A DNA stretch of 64,000 bases from positions 62,001-126,000 of the forward strand of contig DATEMU010000001.1 of NCBI GenBank assembly GCA_035275405.1, in the 5' to 3' direction. This DNA comes from Phycisphaerae bacterium. GTDB lineage: Bacteria > Planctomycetota > Phycisphaerae > UBA1845 > UTPLA1. The first letter of the stretch is position 1. Every line of letters starts with the position of its first letter. Of the stretch, positions 1 through 7,172 are shown piece by piece. A model generated the notes under the pieces. That model saw nothing but the letters and a program-made list of their open reading frames with translations, was not told the DNA's origin and did not search any database. Position numbers and translations under genes: made by a program.

Positions 1-582
1 GTCCGCGCCTATCGCCATCGCACCGTTGGGGATCCGCTCTTCGGCGAGTTTCGGCTGGTCATCTACGTGGACATCGAAAATCCGGACTTCGAGCTGATCC
101 AACCGACCAACACCTGCAACAACGACGTGCCTTCAGTCCCCTACGATTTCGTCGTGAAGGGCGTGGATAACACCGTGGACAAGGTCTACATGTTCTTCGA
201 CCTCAAGGAGAGCACCGATTTCATTGGCCTCTCCACCGGCACCAGCAACCTCGCCAGCCAGTACATGGACACCTTCACGCGGAACCGCGCCACGTATGTC
301 AGCGGCAACCACCGCCTCGACGTCGTGGCCTTTGAAACCCTGCCCACCGGCCTCACCAAGGTCCGGCACAAGACTTTTGTGGGAATCCAGTCCCAGACCG
401 GCGCCGGTCTCGGGGCCGGCGATGTCAACGCCGACGGCACCCGCAACGCCCGCGATATCCAATCCTTCGTATGGTTCCTGACCGGCTTCAACCCCAACTA
501 CGGGCCGGCCGCCGACATGAATTGCGACGGCCTGAACGACGAGGACGACATCCCCGTCCTGGTCGATCAACTGCTTCAATAG
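1..582 (+). CDS. Secreted dockerin-tailed protein, 5' end outside window
   Basis: The reading frame is open from base 1, so the true start lies upstream. The visible 193 residues contain a beta-rich segment of no recognised family, then a C-terminal pair of calcium-loop repeats: GDVNADGTRNARDIQSFV (from about base 418) and ADMNCDGLNDEDDIPVLV (from about base 514). These match the dockerin type I / EF-hand-like tails common on planctomycete extracellular proteins, with Asp/Asn at the calcium-ligand spacing followed by a hydrophobic helix. Tails of this type are thought to bind calcium and mediate protein-protein contacts outside the cell. The function of the main body cannot be told from this fragment. 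The dockerin-like tail is seen directly; extracellular location is inferred from it. Confidence 0.75.
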   Translation, partial: VRAYRHRTVGDPLFGEFRLVIYVDIENPDFELIQPTNTCNNDVPSVPYDFVVKGVDNTVDKVYMFFDLKESTDFIGLSTGTSNLASQYMDTFTRNRATYVSGNHRLDVVAFETLPTGLTKVRHKTFVGIQSQTGAGLGAGDVNADGTRNARDIQSFVWFLTGFNPNYGPAADMNCDGLNDEDDIPVLVDQLLQ

Positions 583-785
583 TGGGTTTGGCGGTCGGTT
601 TCTCAAGATTATTCCAAACGTCGCCATCCATCGCGGTTCGTTCGGACCGGACGCGCGCGATTGGTTTCATGAAGATTTTGTAAAAACTCTTGTAATCAGA
701 AAACGATGTGTTTAGGATGCGGAGCCGGTTTTGAGGGTTGCAGTTCTTGTCCACCAACCCGCGGATTCAGACCGGAGGTCCCAGC
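583..785. other. Intergenic region, no gene seen
   Basis: About 200 bases between two secreted-protein genes. It is locally AT-rich around 668-715 and ends with the ribosome-binding site GGAGG at 774-778 of the next gene. I see no convincing RNA gene or terminator. Confidence 0.5.
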
Positions 786-3125
786 ATGTCGAGTGCCGTT
801 TTTCATGATTCGGATGTTGTTCGTACGCGCCCCGCGAGCCTATGCACTAAGCTGCTTGTCCTGACGCTCGGGGTCGTCCTCGGCGCAAACCGCAGCGTGG
901 CTCAGCCACCGCCCGGTTACTACGATTCGGTCGACGCGACGAACGCAGCAACGCTGCGGGCGACGCTGCATCCGGTTATCGACGATCATACGCGCTTCCC
1001 TTACACGTCGACAGCGACCGATACGTGGAACATCCTCGAACAGGCTGACGAAGACCCCAACAACGCCTCCAATATTCTCGACATCTACAAGAACGCCAGC
1101 TACGTCAAAGTGGGAGCGGGAAACAGCTTCTACGAGCGCGAACACACCTGGCCGAACTCCTACGGGTTCCCTAACGACAATTCCTCCAACTACCCCTATA
1201 CCGATTGCCATGCGCTAATGCTCTGCGATGGGAGCTACAACTCTTCGCGCAGCAACAAACCCTATCGTTTCTGCGATGCCGCCTGCACCGAAAAAGTCAC
1301 CGACGCCAACAACGGACAGGGCGGCGGCAGCGGCGTTTATCCTGGAAATTCCAACTGGACCAGCGGGTCCTTTACCGCGGGCACCTGGGAGACGTGGAAC
1401 GGTCGCCGCGGCGATGTCGCCCGGGCGATCCTCTACATGGACCTTCGCTATGAGGGCGGGACCCACGGCATCACCGGTATCCCGGAGCCCGACCTGATCG
1501 TCACGGATAATGAGGCCCTGATCGACGCCTCCAATACCGGGGCCAACGAATCCGTCGCCTACATGGGAATGCTGGCCGCCTTGCTGGTTTGGCACACGCA
1601 GGATCCCGTCGATGCCGTAGAGCAGGCCCGCAACGACGTCGTTTTCAGCTACCAGGGCAATCGCAACCCGTTCATCGATCATCCCGAATGGGTCGACTGT
1701 ATTTGGAATGCCAACTGCGGGGGAGACACGACGCCTCCGGCTGCGCCGACCGGTCTCATCGCCACGGCCGGAAACGGTGTCGTCGATCTGGACTGGGCCG
1801 ACAACGGCGAACCGGATCTCACCGGATACAACGTCTATCGGGGCACGGCGAGCGGCGGACCCTATTCACAGATCAATGGGGCCCTCGTAACCAACAGCGT
1901 CTACAGCGACGCGACGGTCAGCAATGGCACGACGTATTACTACGTCGTCCGGGCAGTTGATACCTCCAGCAATGAGTCCGGCAACAGCAACGAGGCCGGC
2001 GCCACGCCTTCAGGGCCGGCGACTCCCTGGATCAACGAGTTTCACTACGACAACAACGGCACCGACACCGGCGAATTCGTGGAAGTGGCCGGCCCGGCGG
2101 GGACGAGCCTGAGCGGTTGGAGGTTGATTGGCTACAACGGCAGCGGCGGGGCGACGTACGCCACGGTTAGTCTCTCGGGAACGATTCCTGACCAACAGGA
2201 TTGCCTCGGAACACTGGGTTTCGCCTTCACCGGCCTCCAAAATGGATCACCGGATGGAATCGCGTTGGTCGATGCGGCCAACGCCGTCGTTCAGTTCCTC
2301 AGTTACGAAGGTTCATTTACAGCGACCGATGGTCCGGCCTCCGGAATGCTCTCGGTGGACGTGGGTGTCAGTGAAAGCAGCACGTCGACGGTAGGGCATT
2401 CGCTCCAGCTCGCCGGTACCGGAAAGCAGTATGCGGACTTCACCTGGCAGCCGTCGCAGGCAAACACTCAGGGTCAACCCAATACCGGGCAGACCTTCAG
2501 CGATCCTGCCTGCGTGGACACGACGCCTCCGGCCTCGCCGACCGGCCTGACGGCCACCGGCGGCAACGCCGTCGTCAACCTCAATTGGAATGACAATTCG
2601 GAGCCCGATCTGGCGGGATACAATGTCTATCGATCCACCACCAGCGGCGGGCCCTATTCTCCAGTCAACGGCGCCCTTGTCACGGCCAGCGCCTTTTCGG
2701 ATTTCACGGTGAGCAACGGCGTCACCTATTATTACGTTGTTCGAGCGATGGATGGCTCGAACAACGAGAGCGGCAACAGCAGCCAGGCGTCAGCAACCCC
2801 CCAGGCCGGGCCGACCACTATGCATGTCAGTTCCATCGTCCTCTCCACTGTCAACGCGGGCGGGGGAAAGGTAAAGGGACGTGCGACGGTCACGATCGTC
2901 AACAACTTGGGCAACCCGGTCTCCGGGGTGAGTGTGAACGGGACATTTACGGGTTCGTATTCTCAGACGCTCAGCGCGACCACAAACTCCAACGGCGTTG
3001 CAACCCTTACTACAAGCTCCAAGATCACACCACCGGTCACGTTCACGTTTTGCGTGAACAACGTTACGGGTGGCAGCCTGACGTATGCTCCGGGTGAGAA
3101 CCTGGAAACCTGCGATTCATATTAG
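786..3125 (+). CDS. Secreted endonuclease I with FN3, lamin-tail-like and Ig-like domains
   Basis: Extracellular nuclease of the EndA/NucM (endonuclease I, PF04231) type. I chose the ATG at 786 because GGAGG lies 7 bases upstream; a TTG at 738 is also in frame. Of 779 residues, 1-39 form a signal peptide (cleavage after SVA). Residues about 45-310 hold the nuclease domain with REHTWPNS (catalytic His about 120), DCHAL and RSN. Then come a fibronectin type III domain (about 314-409), a lamin-tail-like domain starting INEFHYDNNGTDTGEFVEV (about 412-575), a second FN3 domain (about 578-673) and an Ig/invasin-like C-terminus. The two FN3 domains are near copies. Expected role is degradation of extracellular DNA or RNA with Mg2+ for nutrients; the accessory domains probably bind surfaces. 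Family assignment is firm; substrate is inferred. Confidence 0.88.
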   Translation: MSSAVFHDSDVVRTRPASLCTKLLVLTLGVVLGANRSVAQPPPGYYDSVDATNAATLRATLHPVIDDHTRFPYTSTATDTWNILEQADEDPNNASNILDIYKNASYVKVGAGNSFYEREHTWPNSYGFPNDNSSNYPYTDCHALMLCDGSYNSSRSNKPYRFCDAACTEKVTDANNGQGGGSGVYPGNSNWTSGSFTAGTWETWNGRRGDVARAILYMDLRYEGGTHGITGIPEPDLIVTDNEALIDASNTGANESVAYMGMLAALLVWHTQDPVDAVEQARNDVVFSYQGNRNPFIDHPEWVDCIWNANCGGDTTPPAAPTGLIATAGNGVVDLDWADNGEPDLTGYNVYRGTASGGPYSQINGALVTNSVYSDATVSNGTTYYYVVRAVDTSSNESGNSNEAGATPSGPATPWINEFHYDNNGTDTGEFVEVAGPAGTSLSGWRLIGYNGSGGATYATVSLSGTIPDQQDCLGTLGFAFTGLQNGSPDGIALVDAANAVVQFLSYEGSFTATDGPASGMLSVDVGVSESSTSTVGHSLQLAGTGKQYADFTWQPSQANTQGQPNTGQTFSDPACVDTTPPASPTGLTATGGNAVVNLNWNDNSEPDLAGYNVYRSTTSGGPYSPVNGALVTASAFSDFTVSNGVTYYYVVRAMDGSNNESGNSSQASATPQAGPTTMHVSSIVLSTVNAGGGKVKGRATVTIVNNLGNPVSGVSVNGTFTGSYSQTLSATTNSNGVATLTTSSKITPPVTFTFCVNNVTGGSLTYAPGENLETCDSY
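1725..2012 (+). repeat. FN3 copy 1 of an internal duplication
   Basis: Encodes a fibronectin type III unit beginning DTTPPAAPTGL and ending GATP. It is matched 792 bases (264 codons) downstream by a second copy with the same start and end words and the same YNVYR, SGGPYS and VSNG-TYYYVVRA blocks. Confidence 0.85.
2517..2804 (+). repeat. FN3 copy 2 of an internal duplication
   Basis: Second unit, beginning DTTPPASPTGL and ending SATP, in frame with the first copy. The lamin-tail-like domain sits between the copies, so the duplication either carried it or was split by it. Confidence 0.85.
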
Positions 3126-3447
3126 CCGGGAAGTGTCGACTTACCGTTCCAAGAAAGGTATATTATCCACTATACCCAAGATACCCAATTTTACCAGATG
3201 GTATATATGGAATACTTGTGGGCTTATGGGGGGTTATGCCCTTCGCCAAGTGCCAGGACACGATTGTGTATGCAGGGTCTTGAAATGCGATCCCAAATCT
3301 GGTAAATTGTTTTTCCAGAGTCAGCTAGGGGGAGAATTGCGGGAAAGCGCTACCCCTGAAGCGTAATATAGTAATCATGACGCGCGGGCTTTCCGTGCTG
3401 TCAGAGGAAAAAGAAGCAACTCGCCAGCTAGAACAGGAGTGATGGAA
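3126..3447. other. AT-rich intergenic region upstream of the PEP-CTERM gene
   Basis: About 320 bases that are clearly richer in A and T than the neighbours. It has short inverted repeats (GGTATA 3157-3162 with TATACC 3171-3176; ATACC 3181-3185 with GGTAT 3200-3204) and a sigma70-like promoter at 3280-3308. An open frame at 3085-3366 overlaps the endonuclease end and has no family features, so I do not call it. Confidence 0.55.
3280..3308 (+). promoter_or_regulatory. Sigma70-like promoter for PEP-CTERM gene
   Basis: TTGAAA at 3280-3285, 17-base spacer, TAAATT at 3303-3308. This predicts a transcript with roughly 130 untranslated bases before the ATG at 3448. Pattern match only. Confidence 0.5.
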
Positions 3448-4122
3448 ATGAAGAAGTTGTTAGCAGCATTAGTCATCGGCCTCTGCGTTCAGAGCGCCCA
3501 AGCCACCCTGTACAACGACAACACCGGAGACACCTTCACCGGTGCCGGCGGTGGTATTCTTGACATCGTTTCCCTCGAAGTCACAGACGACGGGACCGAC
3601 ATTTCCTTCAAGTTCACGCTCGTGGGTGACACCGAGGCGACGGACTGGGGCAAATACATGGTCATCATCGACAGCGTCGCCGGCGGTGACACGGGCGGCA
3701 ACGGTTGGGCCCGCCCGATCAGCATGCCCAGCGGCGCGGATTACTGGATCGGCTCCTGGGTCGATTCGGGCGACGGTGCCGAGCTGTACAACTACGGCGG
3801 TTCCTGGACCTTGACCCAGGCGACCTACAATCCCCCGCCCCTCGACATCACGATTTCTAATTCCACGACGATGGTCACCATCACGACGCAGCTTGCCGCG
3901 ATGGGCCTCGGCCCGAATCAGACGATTCTATTGGACGCCTTCACCAGCGGTGGCGGTGGCGGAGACGGCGCGGTCGACTCGCTCGGCAACCCGGGCCAAC
4001 AAATCGGTGACTGGGGCAATGCTTCGGAGGCCCATCCCGTTGAATACACAACGACCCCTGAACCCACGACGCTCGGACTCCTCGCCCTCGGCGGTTTGAT
4101 GCTCGTCCGACGCCGACGCTGA
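3448..4122 (+). CDS. PEP-CTERM sorting domain protein
   Basis: Exported protein of 224 residues. The ATG at 3448 is preferred over GTG 3439 and ATG 3442 because AGGAG at 3435-3439 is 8 bases upstream and the product then begins with a clean signal peptide (MKKLLAALVIGLCVQSAQA). The middle is an acidic, Gly/Thr/Asp-rich beta-type region with no recognised enzyme motif. The C-terminus is a PEP-CTERM signal: PEPTT, a hydrophobic stretch (LGLLALGGLMLV), then RRRR. Such tails are known substrates of exosortase, which processes the protein during export to the envelope or matrix. No exosortase gene is in this window. A hairpin terminator follows at 4151-4187. Confidence 0.88.
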   Translation: MKKLLAALVIGLCVQSAQATLYNDNTGDTFTGAGGGILDIVSLEVTDDGTDISFKFTLVGDTEATDWGKYMVIIDSVAGGDTGGNGWARPISMPSGADYWIGSWVDSGDGAELYNYGGSWTLTQATYNPPPLDITISNSTTMVTITTQLAAMGLGPNQTILLDAFTSGGGGGDGAVDSLGNPGQQIGDWGNASEAHPVEYTTTPEPTTLGLLALGGLMLVRRRR

Positions 4123-4150
4123 TTTTCGACTCCTGTTCTTTAGATGACGA

Positions 4151-4187
4151 AGCGGTCGGTCTCCCAGTGGGACCGGCCGCTTTTTTT
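4151..4187 (+). terminator. Rho-independent terminator after PEP-CTERM gene
   Basis: Stem of 11 pairs, 4151-4161 with 4171-4181 (one G-T pair), 9-base loop, and a run of seven T at 4181-4187. Confidence 0.85.
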
Positions 4188-4213
4188 GCGCCGACTTGTC
4201 CCTCGATTAGACT
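4186..4213 (+). promoter_or_regulatory. Possible promoter for SGNH/TPR gene
   Basis: TTGCGC at 4186-4191, 16-base spacer, TAGACT at 4208-4213, then only 12 bases to the ATG at 4226. The -35 overlaps the T-run of the preceding terminator. A very short or absent leader is implied. Weak on its own. Confidence 0.35.
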
Positions 4214-4225
4214 GCCGCTATTACG

Positions 4226-6388
4226 ATGCCCAGACGCCAGCCCAATGCCGAGACGCAGGTTGCCGACACGAATGTTCCGCCTCCCGGCCGATCCGTGCTC
4301 TCGCGCCGCAAACGGCGTATCTACGTCGCCCTCGCGCTGTTGATCCCGGTTGTTTTCCTGGGAATACTCGAAGCCGGCCTTCGGTTCGCAAAGTACGGCG
4401 GCTACCCACCCACCATCCTCCGCGTCGGCCCGATGTCCGGCGGAACGTTGTGTATCACGGATAATCCCGGCCCGGCATCCTATTTTTTCGCCAACAAGAG
4501 CCGCCCTGGCACGCTTGACACGTATTCTTTTTTGGCCCCCAAACCGAAAGGCACCATTCGCGTCGTCATCGGCGGCGAGTCCGCAGCCAAAGGGTTTCCC
4601 CAGCCGATGTGCTTTGCGCCTTCCGCCTTTCTCGAGGCCATGCTTCACGACCTGTGGCTCGATCGAAAGGTCGAGGTCATCAACCTCGGTACGACCGCCG
4701 TCGCGAGCTTTCCCGTGCTGGGAATGTTGACGGAGGCGCTCGACTACGAGCCGGACCTGGTCATCGTCCACTGCGGCAACAACGAGTTCTTTGGCGCCTA
4801 CGGCGTCGCCTCGCTGCATCGCGCCGGCAACACGCCCACGGCAATGGCCCTGCACCGTACGCTGCGCAGTCTGGCGTTGGTTCAGTTCATTGATTCGTTC
4901 GCCCGTCCCGCAGAGCCCGCCGGCCATCAACGCACACTGATGGAGACCATGGTCGGTCAATCGTTTACCGCGCCGGACGATCCCCTGCGAGGCGCCGCTG
5001 CGTACAACCTCAAGACACATGTGGGGAAGATCATCGAACGCTGCAAGGCCCGCGGTGTACCGGTCATCGTCTGCACGATGGCTGCCAACGAGCGCGATCT
5101 CGCGCCTCTCGGAGATTCCGACGCGTCGGTCCTTTCGCCGGAGGACCAGGCAAAGCTGCACGCCGCACTGGAAGCCGCTGAAAAGCTCATGGATCGCGAA
5201 TCGGGATCGGCGATCGTCCAACTGAAATCGGCGACAGCGCTCTTGCCGACTCATGCCCGCGCGCAATATCTCCTGGGCCGGGCACAATATGCCCAGAAAG
5301 ACTATTCCAGCGCGATCGCTTCGTTCCAAAAGGCAATCGATCTGGATCCGATGCCCTGGCGATGTCCGGGGCCGAGCAATCAGGCGATTCGCGAAGCCGC
5401 CGCGCAATCCGGCGCCGTCCTTTGCGATCTGCAAAAGGCCTTCCGAGACGCCAGCGAGGGCGGCTGTGTCGGATGGGAGCTGATGGATGACCACGTCCAT
5501 CCCAGCCTGCTCGGCCAGGCGCTGACCGCGCGGGCTATCGTCTCGGCGATGACGGCCCTGACGGGCGAAATGACGGTCCGTCCCGAAGCCCTCGCAAACT
5601 TGCCGGGCGATGGGGAATATCTCCGGCGACTGGGCGACAATCCGTACGACCGCTATGGGGTTGCGCATACCGTCCGCGTGCTTTGCGATGTCCCTTTCAT
5701 TCGACGGACGAACCCACAAGCCTATGAGCGATTTGACGCGATCTGCAGGGACATTGAGCGAGATGTGCCTCCCGAAGTGGTGACCGTCGCGCGCAAATGG
5801 CAGGACCCCATGACGCATCCGGGCGCAAAACGGCCGATCACCGGAATGGTGGGGCGGGTCATGATCCGGATGGGAAACTATGACGAGGCCGAACGCCTCT
5901 ACGAGGTCGCCCGGCGCAGCGTCGCGCACTATTCCTCGTGGAACCTTGAATACAACTACTTTCGATTGGTGTGCCGCGAACGCCTCCACAAGAAGCTGAG
6001 CGATGAGGATCGCGCGCTCGCGCTGGAGTGCATCGAGCGCGGAAATTTCCTTCTTTCCCACGGCCGCAGTGAATCGGGCATGGCCGAACGCTACTGCGGA
6101 CGCCTCCATCAACTGCGCGGCGAATGGAACGAGGCGATTCCGTTCCTCCTGGCAGCGCGCCCCAAGGTCAGCGGTTCGGACTTGGTTGCCGTGGATCAGG
6201 CACTCGTCGTGTCGTACATGTCGGTGGGACGGCGCGTCGATGCGCTCCGTTTGATTGACGACGGGATTGACAATAGCGGCGAGTTTGCCTCGCTGTACCG
6301 CCAGATGCGGAAGGGCTTGGCGAGCGTTCCGAGTGGAGATGCTTCCACTCAACCCACCAGCGACGAGTCCGCAGGTCGGCCCATGTAA
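4226..6388 (+). CDS. Membrane-anchored SGNH hydrolase-like protein with TPR
   Basis: Protein of 720 residues. A basic N-terminus and one membrane helix (about 30-52, VALALLIPVVFLGILEAGL) are followed by an SGNH/GDSL-hydrolase-like region. Block I is GGESAAKG (Ser about 117), block III-like is HCGNNEFFGAYG (about 181-192), and block V is DDHVHPS (Asp/His about 420-425). A TPR pair (HARAQYLLGRAQYAQKDYSS...) is inserted between the blocks near residue 350, and helical repeat-like sequence fills the C-terminal half. SGNH enzymes are esterases or acyl-hydrolases, often acting on polysaccharide acetyl groups; the substrate here is unknown. It stands alone, with a terminator before it and a regulated operon after it. 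The hydrolase fold is well supported; catalysis is inferred from the residues. Confidence 0.75.
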   Translation: MPRRQPNAETQVADTNVPPPGRSVLSRRKRRIYVALALLIPVVFLGILEAGLRFAKYGGYPPTILRVGPMSGGTLCITDNPGPASYFFANKSRPGTLDTYSFLAPKPKGTIRVVIGGESAAKGFPQPMCFAPSAFLEAMLHDLWLDRKVEVINLGTTAVASFPVLGMLTEALDYEPDLVIVHCGNNEFFGAYGVASLHRAGNTPTAMALHRTLRSLALVQFIDSFARPAEPAGHQRTLMETMVGQSFTAPDDPLRGAAAYNLKTHVGKIIERCKARGVPVIVCTMAANERDLAPLGDSDASVLSPEDQAKLHAALEAAEKLMDRESGSAIVQLKSATALLPTHARAQYLLGRAQYAQKDYSSAIASFQKAIDLDPMPWRCPGPSNQAIREAAAQSGAVLCDLQKAFRDASEGGCVGWELMDDHVHPSLLGQALTARAIVSAMTALTGEMTVRPEALANLPGDGEYLRRLGDNPYDRYGVAHTVRVLCDVPFIRRTNPQAYERFDAICRDIERDVPPEVVTVARKWQDPMTHPGAKRPITGMVGRVMIRMGNYDEAERLYEVARRSVAHYSSWNLEYNYFRLVCRERLHKKLSDEDRALALECIERGNFLLSHGRSESGMAERYCGRLHQLRGEWNEAIPFLLAARPKVSGSDLVAVDQALVVSYMSVGRRVDALRLIDDGIDNSGEFASLYRQMRKGLASVPSGDASTQPTSDESAGRPM

Positions 6389-6438
6389 CACACTAACTGT
6401 ATATTTCACAATTAGTTACAAAATATCAGTAGGATGAC

Positions 6439-6467
6439 TTGCTTTCCATTAACCACTGTGGTATTGT
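6439..6467 (+). promoter_or_regulatory. Possible promoter of the TetR operon
   Basis: TTGCTT at 6439-6444, 17-base spacer, TATTGT at 6462-6467. It lies directly before the palindrome at 6469-6488, as expected for autorepression. Confidence 0.45.
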
Positions 6468-6468
6468 G

Positions 6469-6488
6469 TTAGTTGAATGTTCAACTAA
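6469..6488 (+). promoter_or_regulatory. Palindromic operator for the TetR regulator
   Basis: TTAGTTGAA-TG-TTCAACTAA, a perfect 9+2+9 inverted repeat, 17 bases upstream of the GTG start of the TetR gene and immediately downstream of the candidate -10. AGTTA half-sites also occur at 6394-6398 (as TAACT) and 6414-6418. TetR dimers typically bind palindromes of this kind. Confidence 0.7.
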
Positions 6489-6505
6489 TAACGGATGGAC
6501 GTTGA

Positions 6506-7141
6506 GTGGTAGCGACGGAGCCAACCCGAGAACGCATCGTGATGACCGCCAGACGCCTGTTTCATGAGCAGGGTTACGCCGCAACGGGTATGGCGGAGAT
6601 TCTGAAGGCCGCGAAGGCGAACAGCGGCAGTCTGTATTACTACTTTAAGTCGAAAGAAGAACTGTTGCTGGCCGTCCTCGACTGGTATCTCGAAAACCTC
6701 ATGCCCGAGGTCATGGATCCGGCTCTGGGCGCGACGTCGGACCCGATCGAGCGGATCTTCGCGGTTCTCGCCGGTTATCACGAAATGCTGGAGCAGACGG
6801 CCTGCACGTTGGGCTGTCCGATCGGGAATCTCGCGCTGGAGCTGGGCGATTCCCGGCCGCTCGTTCGCGAGAAGATCGCCCTCAACTTCAGCAACTGGTG
6901 TGCAGTGATACGCCGCTGTCTGGATGACGCCGCCGATCGGCTTCCGCCGGGCGTGGATCGAGAACGCCTGTCTCGTTTTGTTTTAACCGTCCTGGAGGGC
7001 GGGATCATGCAGGCCCGGGGCCACCGGGACGTGAGACCCTACGACGAAGCCGTGGCCCAGCTTCGGGATTATTTTGACCGATTGCTCGCGGAGGGAACGC
7101 GGGCGGCTGACCGGAACAAGGGTTCCGGCGAGATGAATTGA
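6506..7141 (+). CDS. TetR/AcrR family transcriptional regulator
   Basis: Repressor of 211 residues. The N-terminal TetR helix-turn-helix is clear (TRERIVMTARRLFHEQGY, then NSGSLYYYFKSKEELL, residues about 7-55). The C-terminal ligand/dimer half has the GCPIGNLALELGD signature seen in YxaF/LmrA-like members (about 107-119). The start is GTG 6506; the ATG at 6494 is in another frame and closes quickly. A perfect palindrome at 6469-6488 is its probable operator, so it is probably autoregulated. The WD40 giant begins 31 bases after its stop, with membrane and VOC genes following on the same strand, so it probably controls all four. The ligand is unknown. Confidence 0.88.
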   Translation: MVATEPTRERIVMTARRLFHEQGYAATGMAEILKAAKANSGSLYYYFKSKEELLLAVLDWYLENLMPEVMDPALGATSDPIERIFAVLAGYHEMLEQTACTLGCPIGNLALELGDSRPLVREKIALNFSNWCAVIRRCLDDAADRLPPGVDRERLSRFVLTVLEGGIMQARGHRDVRPYDEAVAQLRDYFDRLLAEGTRAADRNKGSGEMN

Positions 7142-7172
7142 ACATGGCGCTGAAGAGGAAGAGGTGAGTTCG

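Noticed and set aside
3085-3366. Plus-strand frame overlapping the end of the endonuclease gene
   Set aside because: It runs through the AT-rich intergenic region, lacks a ribosome-binding site and has no recognisable feature.
3941-6409. Minus-strand open frame of about 820 codons
   Set aside because: It lies opposite the SGNH/TPR gene, whose plus-strand product has a membrane helix and catalytic motifs. The minus-strand translation has no family features and is the usual antisense shadow in GC-rich DNA.
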